From the NCBI RefSeq assembly GCF_013166575.1, contig NZ_JABKKE010000007.1, forward strand, positions 1 through 64,000: DNA of 64,000 nucleotides, given 5' to 3'. The stretch is from Xylanibacter rodentium (lineage in GTDB: Bacteria; Bacteroidota; Bacteroidia; Bacteroidales; Bacteroidaceae). The stretch's first letter is position 1, and every line of letters begins with the position of its first letter. This document shows, piece after piece, positions 16,765 through 24,848 of the stretch. Under the pieces are notes generated by a model that was given only the letters and a program-made list of their open reading frames with translations, did no database searches and was not told where the DNA came from. The position numbers and the translations under genes were made by a program.

Positions 16765-17820
16765 ATGGGAAAATTAGCAGTATATAAATATATATCGATG
16801 ATGTTCATCATCATACAATTCGTTCTTTCCATATTCACACTTGTAGGATTATGGGGCGGTTCCGTTCCACCGGCAGGAAATACAGCCATGGCTATGTTGG
16901 TATACATTCTGCCTATGCTCATCATAGCCAATACTGTGATGCTTGCATATTGGCTGGTTCGACGTCATTGGATAATATCGATATTCCCGCTACTTACAAT
17001 ACTATTCTGTATACCGTATATAGGCACAATATATCAACCGGGAAACCAGCCGGCGGACGACGAAACCGGACATGGCATAAAGATTGCCACATACAACGTT
17101 GCCTCTTTCGGCCGTGAGACATCAGGATTCATGGCCCAAGACATCCTGTCGGAAATGAAGAAACACCATGTGGACGTGCTCTGCATGCAGGAATATTCGG
17201 ACATCAGCGGAGATAAGCTCAATTCAAACAGCTACAAGGATTATTTCCCGTATATGGCCACCGGAAACAGGGATATGGTGATATACAGCAAGTATCCCAT
17301 AGGCAAAAAAAAGAATATACCGTTCGACGAGACAAACAACAGCGCCATGTGGGCCGATATCGACGTCAATGGCAAAACAATAAGGATATTCAATGTGCAT
17401 TTGGAGACGACAGGGTTCAACAGGACAATGCACCGTGTGGCCAAGTTGGAGAGAAACGGAATACGTGTAGAGAACAACAACATCATCAGTGCCATATACG
17501 ACAACTATACACTGGGCATGATTATACGCTCCGGGCAGGCGACAACAGTGACAAACGAACGGCAACAGTCACCCGTGCCATCCATTGTCTGCGGTGACTT
17601 TAACGATGTTCCATACTCCTACGTATACAATACCATGCTCAGCGGAATGGTGGACGGATTCAAAGAGTGCGGCAACGGTTGGATGCAGACATACAGAGGC
17701 AAGAAAGCTGTGCGCATAGACTATATATTCCATGACAAGGCTTTCAAAGGCATAAGTTACTATACAAAAGAACTTACCTATTCCGACCACAAGCCAGTAT
17801 TTATGCAGATAGAGATATGA
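16765..17820 (+). CDS. Membrane-anchored endonuclease/exonuclease/phosphatase family protein
   Basis: The protein has 351 residues. Three hydrophobic segments occupy about residues 8-95. The EEP (DNase I-like) fold follows, with KIATYNVASFG, the metal-binding Glu in VDVLCMQEYS, GDFNDVP, RIDYIFHD and the catalytic SDHKPVF at the C-terminus. All EEP motifs are present, so it is probably an active phosphodiesterase or phosphatase facing the periplasm. The substrate (nucleic acid, lipid or inositol phosphate) is unknown. Members of this type are common as single genes in Bacteroidales. It is 135 bp after the GT2 gene and may share its transcript. Confidence 0.85.
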   Translation: MGKLAVYKYISMMFIIIQFVLSIFTLVGLWGGSVPPAGNTAMAMLVYILPMLIIANTVMLAYWLVRRHWIISIFPLLTILFCIPYIGTIYQPGNQPADDETGHGIKIATYNVASFGRETSGFMAQDILSEMKKHHVDVLCMQEYSDISGDKLNSNSYKDYFPYMATGNRDMVIYSKYPIGKKKNIPFDETNNSAMWADIDVNGKTIRIFNVHLETTGFNRTMHRVAKLERNGIRVENNNIISAIYDNYTLGMIIRSGQATTVTNERQQSPVPSIVCGDFNDVPYSYVYNTMLSGMVDGFKECGNGWMQTYRGKKAVRIDYIFHDKAFKGISYYTKELTYSDHKPVFMQIEI

Positions 17821-17881
17821 TGACAAAACTCCGGTGGCGTACTAATAAACAATAAATAAAATAAAAACGGCTGCGGATGTG

Positions 17882-17912
17882 TTGCACATAACGGCACAAA
17901 ACATTATCTTTG
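17882..17912 (+). promoter_or_regulatory. Promoter directly abutting the 17916 gene
   Basis: TTG at 17882-17884, 20 bp spacing and TATCTTTG at 17905-17912 match the Bacteroidetes consensus. The first ATG (17916) begins 4 bp after the -7 box and the second (17919) 7 bp after, so the message is predicted to be leaderless. Confidence 0.65.
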
Positions 17913-17915
17913 CAG

Positions 17916-18611
17916 ATGATGAAAAGAATGTTTTCCATAATATGTATATTCAGTGTCTGCGTGCACATATGCGCACAGACATACAACGAAATGCCAACAG
18001 ACATCATCACCGATACATCAGCCAGTGTATATGAACCAATGGAAAACATTCTGCAAACCGCACCGTCTGACATATCGCCCGACGATTCGCTACATCTGCC
18101 GTCACTCAACCGATACGGACAGATGCGCCTATGCTCCTACCCTACAGACATGTTCGGACTGTACGACTGGGAATTGCACAAAGGCCTGAACGTAAATCTC
18201 GGATTATCCGTATTCGCAACCTTTGGCAAGCATGCACCAAAAGGTGCCGGATTCGGCCAGAATATATCAGCTATGTATGCCACACCACTGACATCCAAAC
18301 TGTCGCTTGCAATAGGCGGATACTTCAGCAATATATATTGGACCAGCAATTCATACCGCGATGCAGGACTGAACGCAATACTCGGATATAGGTTCAATGA
18401 GCATTGGGAGGCTTATCTATACGGTCAGAAATCAATGACAGACAACCGTATTCCAATGCCTTTGCGCGACATGAACAACATGGGCGACCGCATAGGTGCT
18501 GCCGTCCGCTACAATGTAAATCCGAGTTTCAGCATACAGATGTCCGTATCAAGAAGCGAAAACAACAAGCCGTATTTTGCCGACTTCATGCGCGATGTCT
18601 TCTTCAGGTGA
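17916..18611 (+). CDS. Small exported protein, probably outer-membrane beta-barrel
   Basis: The protein is about 230 residues long with a signal peptide (KRMFSIICIFSVCVHICAQ, cleavage after CAQ). The mature part has beta-strand-like alternation such as LNVNLGLSVFATFG, KLSLAIGGYFSNIYW and GDRIGAAVRYNVNPSFSIQMSVS, which suggests a small outer-membrane barrel. I recognise no named family. It overlaps nothing and converges on the AlaX-like gene. ATG 17916 or 17919 is preferred over the upstream TTG, which is part of the -7 box. Confidence 0.65.
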   Translation: MMKRMFSIICIFSVCVHICAQTYNEMPTDIITDTSASVYEPMENILQTAPSDISPDDSLHLPSLNRYGQMRLCSYPTDMFGLYDWELHKGLNVNLGLSVFATFGKHAPKGAGFGQNISAMYATPLTSKLSLAIGGYFSNIYWTSNSYRDAGLNAILGYRFNEHWEAYLYGQKSMTDNRIPMPLRDMNNMGDRIGAAVRYNVNPSFSIQMSVSRSENNKPYFADFMRDVFFR

Positions 18612-18644
18612 TTCCTCAATCGCGCCCGCAACAACAGTGACATA

Positions 18645-19145
18645 TCATTGGATCACCTTGAAACGTATTCTGAACGATCGTTTTTCCTCGTCCCAGTTTG
18701 TTCCGAGCATTTCAAAACGCCCTATCTGTGCCGTTGAACGTACATGCCTGCCTATGCATGGGCACACGTCATAATCGCCTATGCGCACCAGACGGATTGT
18801 CTCCGAGGCGTCCTCCGGCAGTTTGTCAAGCGACACACCTTCAAAACATCCACCTTTGCCAGTAGTGTCTTCCGTGAGTTCCGAACGCTTCACAAACTCG
18901 AATGTCACCGGCATATCCTCAGCTATAAGCTCGTTCATCCTGTCGGCTATGGCCTTCTCCTCCTTACGGTCGGGCTTATGGTCAAGTGTATAGCTTATCT
19001 TGCTTTTCTTTCTCTCTATATGGGCGTTGCGCGAACGTTCACATCCGAACATCCGTATCATTGTCTGATTAAGAAGATGCTCCGCCGTATGACTTGGCGG
19101 AAACTCTTCCTTATTATGTCCATTCAATACAGGCTCCTGCTCCAT
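18645..19145 (-). CDS. AlaX-like (alanyl/threonyl) tRNA-editing domain protein
   Basis: A free-standing 166-residue editing domain related to the SAD domain of AlaRS and ThrRS. The zinc/active-site motifs are HTAEH (HxxxH, about 19-23) and CIGRH (CxGxH, about 134-138), as in AlaX proteins that deacylate mischarged tRNA-Ala. It is small, like AlaX-S. The exact substrate (Ser-tRNA-Ala or another) is inferred from the family. It lies 68 bp downstream of the GH13 gene, possibly co-transcribed, although the functions are unrelated. Confidence 0.82.
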   Translation of the reverse strand: MEQEPVLNGHNKEEFPPSHTAEHLLNQTMIRMFGCERSRNAHIERKKSKISYTLDHKPDRKEEKAIADRMNELIAEDMPVTFEFVKRSELTEDTTGKGGCFEGVSLDKLPEDASETIRLVRIGDYDVCPCIGRHVRSTAQIGRFEMLGTNWDEEKRSFRIRFKVIQ

Positions 19146-19213
19146 GATATTGTTTTCTATTGATTTTCTGCACCATAAACTGTTTTACACATTCACAATG
19201 CGGACTTACATAC

Positions 19214-20878
19214 TTATAAAATAATCTTCCACACCACACCGCCATTAGCCGGAATGCTAACGGATACGGCCGAATCGGATACAATATTGAATACGTCTTT
19301 ATCTCCTGAAAGCAACTCGACACCCTCATGCACGCTTTCTCCGATGCCAAGGAACTCACAGGCGTGACGGGGAATCACGATACCACAATCAGCGACATTG
19401 CCTGAAAAGTTTGCGGCAATGACGAGAAGTTCGTTTCCACTCTTTCGCAGGAACGTGTATACGTTGTCACCGATAGCCTCGTTCCTGTACATCAAGTCGT
19501 AGAACAAGCCGTCGGTCACGGCACTCTCCGTAAGTGCTATATTGAGAATTTTTGAATAAACCTGCTCCAACGCCTTTTCTTCCTTTGTCAGTTTGCGGCG
19601 ATTGAAATACCCGTGGTTTATAGCCAATACAGTCCAATAGTCAAATATGGTTGTTCGCCCGTCACGTCCGCTGAAACCTTCTTCGTCCATACCATGCTCA
19701 CCGAACTCCTGTCCGGCATAGACCATCACCGGATTCTGTCTCATCAATGCACTGACCATCAAGCCCGGTATACCCTTGCGCCCGTCACCGGCAAAGAAGT
19801 CGCTGCCGATGCGCTGTTCATCATGATTCTCAAGAAAATACAGCATATTGCCGCCGATATCATCCGTTGCCTGCCACTGCGACGTGATATCGCCGGCACG
19901 ACGGCGCCCGCAGATAACGTCACGCACACAATCATACATGCCTACTTTATCATACAGCCAGTCAAAACCGGCATTGATATAGCTGCGATATTGTTCCGGA
20001 TTGTAGACCTCACCGATGAACTTGATATCCGGATAACGATACTTTACCTTGTCGGTAGCCCATGCCCAAAATGCCACCGGCACCATCTCGGCCATGTCAC
20101 AACGGAAACCGTCGACCCCCTTTGCCGCCCAAAAGAGAAGGATATCCGTCATCTTGTTCCATGTGTCGGGTATAGGACAGAAGTGTTCCGAGCGCCCGCC
20201 GGCATCACAATAGTCTACGCCATAGTTCAGCTTCACCGTCTCGTACCAGTCGTTGCGGCCGGGCCTGTTTCCGAAACAATCGTTTCCTGTGGCACGCGCC
20301 GGCACCTCACTATATGCCTCTGCCTCGCCACAATGCAAATCGATGTCTGCCTCAAAAGGCTGTCCCCAGCAATAATAGAAGTTGTTTTCCGTTGAAAAAT
20401 GCATGTTCCGGTCGTCATCCTCGCCAAGATCACGCACTCCTTCCGGCTTACAGACAGACCGGTATTGACGTGCGACATGGTTGGGAACAAAGTCGATGAT
20501 AACTTTCATACCGGCTTTATGCGTACGCTTAACGAGAGCCTCAAACTCCGACATCCTCTTGTCTACGTCTACAGCGATATCGGGGTCTATGTCATAATAG
20601 TCTGTAATGGCATACGGCGAACCCGCCTTCCCCTTCACCACGGCCGGATGCTGCCGGGGAATGCCATGTACGGAATAGTCTGTCACAGTGGCATGACGTA
20701 TCACACCCGTATACCATACATGCGTAATGCCGAGAGACTTGATACGTCTGAGCGTGGCGGCATCGAAATCGTTCATCTTGCCGCAACCGTTTTCAGCCAA
20801 TGTACCACCCTTGCGGCAATCCTCTACACGATTGCCGAAAAGGCGGGTAAATATCTGATAAATAATTACTTTTGCCAT
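19214..20878 (-). CDS. GH13 alpha-amylase family protein, cytoplasmic
   Basis: Acts on alpha-1,4-glucans or maltodextrins. The 554-residue protein has the conserved GH13 regions in order: DFVPNHVA (region I), GFRCDMAEM with the nucleophile Asp (region II), FIGEVYNPE with the acid/base Glu (region III) and FLENHDEQR with the transition-state Asp (region IV). A C-terminal beta domain follows (about 465-554). There is no signal peptide, so it acts inside the cell, probably on glycogen or imported maltodextrin. ATG 20878 (MAKVIIYQIFTRLFGNR) is the natural start. Confidence 0.9.
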   Translation of the reverse strand: MAKVIIYQIFTRLFGNRVEDCRKGGTLAENGCGKMNDFDAATLRRIKSLGITHVWYTGVIRHATVTDYSVHGIPRQHPAVVKGKAGSPYAITDYYDIDPDIAVDVDKRMSEFEALVKRTHKAGMKVIIDFVPNHVARQYRSVCKPEGVRDLGEDDDRNMHFSTENNFYYCWGQPFEADIDLHCGEAEAYSEVPARATGNDCFGNRPGRNDWYETVKLNYGVDYCDAGGRSEHFCPIPDTWNKMTDILLFWAAKGVDGFRCDMAEMVPVAFWAWATDKVKYRYPDIKFIGEVYNPEQYRSYINAGFDWLYDKVGMYDCVRDVICGRRRAGDITSQWQATDDIGGNMLYFLENHDEQRIGSDFFAGDGRKGIPGLMVSALMRQNPVMVYAGQEFGEHGMDEEGFSGRDGRTTIFDYWTVLAINHGYFNRRKLTKEEKALEQVYSKILNIALTESAVTDGLFYDLMYRNEAIGDNVYTFLRKSGNELLVIAANFSGNVADCGIVIPRHACEFLGIGESVHEGVELLSGDKDVFNIVSDSAVSVSIPANGGVVWKIIL

Positions 20879-20925
20879 AAATAATAAAACGTATATGTTG
20901 TCAAATGCCTGCTTCTCAAGCATTA

Positions 20926-21010
20926 TAGGGACGAACCCTTGTCTCCCCGCACCGCCTTATGCCATAGTCTTGAACAGACACAAACGGATGGAAACAAGAA
21001 TTTGCCCCTA
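20926..21010. repeat. MITE-like palindromic element, copy 2 (diverged)
   Basis: TAGGGACGAACCCTTGTCTCC (20926-20946, first 20 of 21 shown in kind) pairs with an inverted arm at 20990-21010, 16 of 21 positions identical. Ends resemble the GTAGGGACA/TGTCCCTAC elements at 4660 and 53456. It lies between fabD and the GH13 gene and may also fold as a weak terminator for fabD. Confidence 0.65.
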
Positions 21011-21052
21011 CAAACCCATGTTGTGCATCATAATGCGCACACATACTTATAA

Positions 21053-21937
21053 TCAGATACCGTGAGCCGCCACGTTCTTGTCGATGCGGCCTATAGTACC
21101 CTGCAGCACCTTACCGGGGCCGCACTCGGTGAAATCGTCGGCTCCGTCGGCTATCATGTTCTGTACGCTCGTTGTCCAACGCACGCTGCTCGTAAGCTGC
21201 GCAATAAGATTTGCCTTGATATCGGCAGGCTCTGTATGCGGTTTGCCGTCAACATTCTGATATACAGGACACTTCGGAGCCGAGAACTCTGTCTTCTCGA
21301 TGGCAGCCTGCAACTCGTCCTTGGCCGGCTGCATCAGCGGAGAATGGAACGCACCGCCCACTTTCAGCGGCAACGCACGCTTGGCACCGGCAGCCTTCAG
21401 CTTATCACAAGCCTCGTTGACGGCCTCGATATTTCCGGATATCACGAGCTGTCCCGGGCAATTGTAGTTGGCCGGCACTACCACATGCCCGTCCTTGTTC
21501 ACCCCGGCACATATCTCCTCGACTTTCTCGTCGGCCAGTCCGACGATGGCAGCCATCGTAGAAGGCTCCATGTCGCAGGCTTTCTGCATGGCCATAGCAC
21601 GTGCATAAACCAGCTTGAGGCCGTCCTCAAAGCTCAACGCGCCCGCAGCGACAAGAGCGGAGAACTCGCCGAGAGAATGGCCGGCCACCATCGCCGGCTC
21701 AAAAGCGTCGCCCATGCAGAGAGCCGAAACAACACTATGCAGGAAAACGGCAGGCTGGGTCACCTTGGTCTGCTTCAGTTCGTCGTCCGTACCGCCGAAC
21801 ATTATGTCAGTAATTCTATAACCAAGAATATCATTTGCTTTCTCAAAAAGCTCTTTTGCCAACGCGTTGTTGTCATACAGGTCTTTTCCCATACCTACAA
21901 ACTGTGCTCCCTGACCGGGAAAAACGAATGCTTTCAT
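21053..21937 (-). CDS. fabD: Malonyl-CoA:ACP transacylase
   Basis: It transfers malonate from CoA to acyl carrier protein to start fatty acid elongation. The 294-residue protein has FPGQGAQFVGMGKDLY, the nucleophile motif GHSLGEFSAL (S88), the conserved Arg in YARAMAMQ and the catalytic His in GGAFHSPLM. QNVDGKPH and the C-terminal GPGKVLQGTI are also normal. It stands alone, away from other fab genes, with its own promoter. Confidence 0.96.
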   Translation of the reverse strand: MKAFVFPGQGAQFVGMGKDLYDNNALAKELFEKANDILGYRITDIMFGGTDDELKQTKVTQPAVFLHSVVSALCMGDAFEPAMVAGHSLGEFSALVAAGALSFEDGLKLVYARAMAMQKACDMEPSTMAAIVGLADEKVEEICAGVNKDGHVVVPANYNCPGQLVISGNIEAVNEACDKLKAAGAKRALPLKVGGAFHSPLMQPAKDELQAAIEKTEFSAPKCPVYQNVDGKPHTEPADIKANLIAQLTSSVRWTTSVQNMIADGADDFTECGPGKVLQGTIGRIDKNVAAHGI

Positions 21938-21975
21938 ATCTTCTTAAAAAGTTTATAATAAATATATTACGGATG

Positions 21976-22006
21976 CAAAGGTAACACTTTTTCACTATAC
22001 CGGCAA
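21976..22006 (-). promoter_or_regulatory. Promoter of fabD
   Basis: On the minus strand TTG (22006-22004), 20 bp spacing and TACCTTTG (21983-21976) fit the Bacteroidetes consensus, with a leader of about 30 nt. Confidence 0.6.
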
Positions 22007-22069
22007 GAAAAGCGGTGACAAAAAGCCCTCATCGCCCCTCATAGCAAACCGTATACATCACTCCGCAAG

Positions 22070-23041
22070 TCAGTCTATATGGCTGGCAAGCATCTTGAAA
22101 CGGCCTTCCGGCACTATATCGACACGACCCGTCACAGCCGGCAGCAACACCGTTTCACCCTGATGCACATCCACCGTGTTGCCGGCGTCATCGGTGATTG
22201 AGGCCCTGCCCTCCATGGCAATAAGCACCACGAAACTGTCAAGTGCCGACAAATCGATAGTATAAGACTCTGTCAGAACATAAAGTGATGTGGTGAAATA
22301 AGGACACGAAACGAGTCTGACCTCATGGTTCTCACGTTCTTCATACCGCGTACGATAATCCGGCAGCACGTCATAAGATATGGCATCCTTGGCCAGTTCG
22401 GTATGCAGCTGACGAGTGTTTCCGTTTGCATCGCGGCGGTTGAAGTCGTATATACGATAAGTAATGTCCGACGTCTGCTGTATCTCGGCAATGAAAGAAC
22501 CGGCACCTATGGAATGGATACGGCCGGCAGGAAGGAAGAACACGTCGCCCGGTTTCACACTATAGTCGGACAGAAGGTCGGTGATGGTGTCGTTTTCGAC
22601 ACTCGCCACATATTCGTCGGCAGTGACTTTACGGCTGAAGCCCGAACGGAGATGAGCGCCTTCGTCAGCCGACACGACGTACCACATTTCCGTCTTGCCT
22701 TTGGAATTGTGACGCTTCCCGGCAAGGACGTCGTCAGGGTGCACCTGAATAGACAAGTCCTGGCGTGCGTCAATGAACTTGACGAGCAACGGGAACTCAA
22801 GTCCGAAACGCTCATAATTGGCCTTGCCGAGCAGACCGGCCCCATCGCGCTCTATAAGTTGTGGCAACGTCATACCGGCAAATTCGCCATTGGCCACAAC
22901 CGACTCGTTGCTACTGACACCTGAAAGCTCCCAACTCTCACCTACAAGTGCCTGTTGGCTTTCAATCTCTTTATAAGGAATAATCTTTTCACCTCCCCAA
23001 ATTGTTGATTTCAATATGGGATTAAACTTTAATGGGTACAT
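22070..23041 (-). CDS. manA: Mannose-6-phosphate isomerase, class I
   Basis: It interconverts mannose-6-phosphate and fructose-6-phosphate. The 323-residue cupin protein has the zinc-binding QVHPDD motif and the following KTEMWYV. It also has GDVFFLPAGRIHSIGAG with the metal-binding His, and the IQQTSDITYRIYDFNR signature of the short bacterial type I enzymes. The substrate (mannose-6-P) is the usual one for this group and supplies GDP-mannose or mannose catabolism. It runs in the same direction as fabD with a 132-bp gap containing the fabD promoter. Confidence 0.92.
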   Translation of the reverse strand: MYPLKFNPILKSTIWGGEKIIPYKEIESQQALVGESWELSGVSSNESVVANGEFAGMTLPQLIERDGAGLLGKANYERFGLEFPLLVKFIDARQDLSIQVHPDDVLAGKRHNSKGKTEMWYVVSADEGAHLRSGFSRKVTADEYVASVENDTITDLLSDYSVKPGDVFFLPAGRIHSIGAGSFIAEIQQTSDITYRIYDFNRRDANGNTRQLHTELAKDAISYDVLPDYRTRYEERENHEVRLVSCPYFTTSLYVLTESYTIDLSALDSFVVLIAMEGRASITDDAGNTVDVHQGETVLLPAVTGRVDIVPEGRFKMLASHID

Positions 23042-23214
23042 AATACTGTTATTACACCAAGCTCCTTCCGCTCCCTAAAAACAGGAGAGCCGCCGCAAGA
23101 ATACTCAGAAAAAACAATGCCTGGCGGTAGGCATATATATTGAATATTATCCTCTTTCCCGTATTGGCTTAAGTCCATGCCGATGCCGGCACCGGTCAAA
23201 ATACCGTTACATGA

Positions 23215-24357
23215 CTACATTTTCAACGGAACAAGCACACTGAATGTCGAACCTTCGCCAAGCACCGACTCCACCTCCACATCGCCACCGTTCTTTATGG
23301 CAAAGTCTTTGCACAACATCAAGCCCAGTCCGCTACCTTCTTCACTGCTTGTGCCATAAGTGGTCTCTCCGCTATGAAAGAGCCGCTCTATACGGTCGGC
23401 ACTGATACCGACACCGTGGTCACGAACGCCTATCTTCGCAAAGTCACCACAACGCTGCACGGTAATGTCTATCGTACTGTTCTCATTACTGAACTTTATA
23501 GCATTGCTGATAAAGTTACGTATCACTGTTTTCAGCATGTCATTGTCGGCATGCACCGTAAGCCGCTCCGTGCCGAGGTTGCAATTCAACCGTATATGCT
23601 TCGTCTCGGCTATCATTACAAAGATGTCCACCACTCCTGGAATGACATCGCTCAACTCGAAATCCTGATATACGACATTGAGACGCCCTGTCTGGCTCTT
23701 TGTCCATTTCAACAGATTGTCCAACAGATTGTAAGTTTCCTCCGACTCCTTGTTGGCTTTCTCTATCAGACTGAATATCTCCGCACCGATTACATCAGGC
23801 GACACGGCATTGACCACAAGATTAAGCACCATACGTATGCTTGCCATCGGAGAACGCAAATCATGGGCTACGACAGAATACATCTTGTCACGATTGCTGA
23901 TGACGCGTGTCAGCTCTTCATTCTGACGTATTATTATGCGACGTGCACAGACAAGAGAAAGCTGCTGCATAACACGCATTATCAACTCATTCCTGTTGAA
24001 TGGTTTGGTAATGAAGTCGCTCGCACCGACCTGGAATCCACGTACAAGATGTGAAGGTGTATTGAATGCAGTAATGAAAATAATCGGAATATCTGATGTT
24101 TCGGAATCTTTTTTCAATATCGTTGCCGTATCAAATCCGTCAAGTTCAGGCATCATCACGTCAAGAAGAATCAGATCGGGCCGCTCCGATTTTGTCTTCT
24201 CAATACACTCATAACCGTTGCTTGCCGTGCATATCTGAAACTTCTCGCTGGCCAACAATGTCTTGAGCAGCAAAACATTACTCACTACATCGTCAACAAC
24301 AAGTATTTTGTAATCACTCCTATTAATCTTCGATTCTAATATGTCACCGCATTCCAT
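23215..24357 (-). CDS. Response regulator-histidine kinase hybrid
   Basis: A soluble 380-residue signalling protein. A receiver domain (about 16-130) has ILVVDDV, the phospho-acceptor Asp in LILLDVMMPELDGF, and FITAFN/ITKPFN with the conserved Lys. A histidine kinase follows: H-box VVAHDLRSPMAS (about 160), N-box NFISNAIKFS, G1 DHGVGIS and G2 GSGLGLMLC. There is no membrane segment and no DNA-binding domain, so it receives a phosphate from, or passes one to, another protein. No partner gene is next to it. I chose ATG 24357 because the upstream extension runs through the promoter. Confidence 0.9.
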   Translation of the reverse strand: MECGDILESKINRSDYKILVVDDVVSNVLLLKTLLASEKFQICTASNGYECIEKTKSERPDLILLDVMMPELDGFDTATILKKDSETSDIPIIFITAFNTPSHLVRGFQVGASDFITKPFNRNELIMRVMQQLSLVCARRIIIRQNEELTRVISNRDKMYSVVAHDLRSPMASIRMVLNLVVNAVSPDVIGAEIFSLIEKANKESEETYNLLDNLLKWTKSQTGRLNVVYQDFELSDVIPGVVDIFVMIAETKHIRLNCNLGTERLTVHADNDMLKTVIRNFISNAIKFSNENSTIDITVQRCGDFAKIGVRDHGVGISADRIERLFHSGETTYGTSSEEGSGLGLMLCKDFAIKNGGDVEVESVLGEGSTFSVLVPLKM

Positions 24358-24381
24358 AGCATGATGTTTTATGTTATACTG

Positions 24382-24412
24382 CAAATATACATAATATATC
24401 TGAAAATTGCAA
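24382..24412 (-). promoter_or_regulatory. Promoter of the receiver-kinase gene
   Basis: Minus-strand TTG (24412-24410), 20 bp and TATATTTG (24389-24382) match the consensus. The leader is only about 18 nt. Confidence 0.65.
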
Positions 24413-24848
24413 TTTTTATACAACATTTTTAATTTAACAAAGCAATAAAGACACCAAAGGCAAAACCAGACTATCAGCAAGCCTTCTATTAGGTAAAGAA
24501 TACCGGTATCACATTTATTGCATCGGTCATTACTCTTGATAAAATACCGGAATGTATGGATTATTCTGAAAAAAACGCATTTTATTTTTCACGAAATAGA
24601 AAAGCCAAAAGGGCCCAACGACCCTTTTGACACACGTCTTTGGCATGATTTACTCGTCATAAGGGCCTCCCGGCACTCCCGTTTGGGCCGTTTCGCATTG
24701 CAATATGCCAATAACAAGTAACAATATCAAAAGCAGCGTACCGTCAACCTCATAGCCATATATTGCATCTGGCCTTACAGCTGACGGTACGCTACTTCCG
24801 ATATTGTTACTTACGCTTATATGTCTGATATATACCCTTAATGCTATT
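24413..24848. other. Structured intergenic region downstream of carB
   Basis: No gene is seen. The region has a GC-rich hairpin, AAAAGGG/CCCTTTT, at 24607-24628, a GGGCC-rich stretch to 24690, and the 97-bp palindromic element described separately. It may terminate the carB transcript. Confidence 0.5.
24716..24812. repeat. Palindromic element with 31-bp inverted repeats
   Basis: The arms at 24716-24746 and 24782-24812 are inverse copies with 28 of 31 positions identical. They open with AAGTAACAATATC and carry AGCGTACCGTCA around a 35-bp loop. It is distinct in sequence from the GTAGGGACA elements. Position 36 bp after the carB stop would fit a terminator or a small inserted element. There is no T-tract. 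Confidence 0.75.

Noticed and set aside
19613..20395. 260-codon plus-strand frame opposite the GH13 gene
   Set aside because: Antisense shadow of a gene with all GH13 motifs; no family features in the peptide.
21062..21958. 298-codon plus-strand frame opposite fabD
   Set aside because: It is a mirror of the conserved fabD coding strand; its peptide has no recognisable domain and no promoter.
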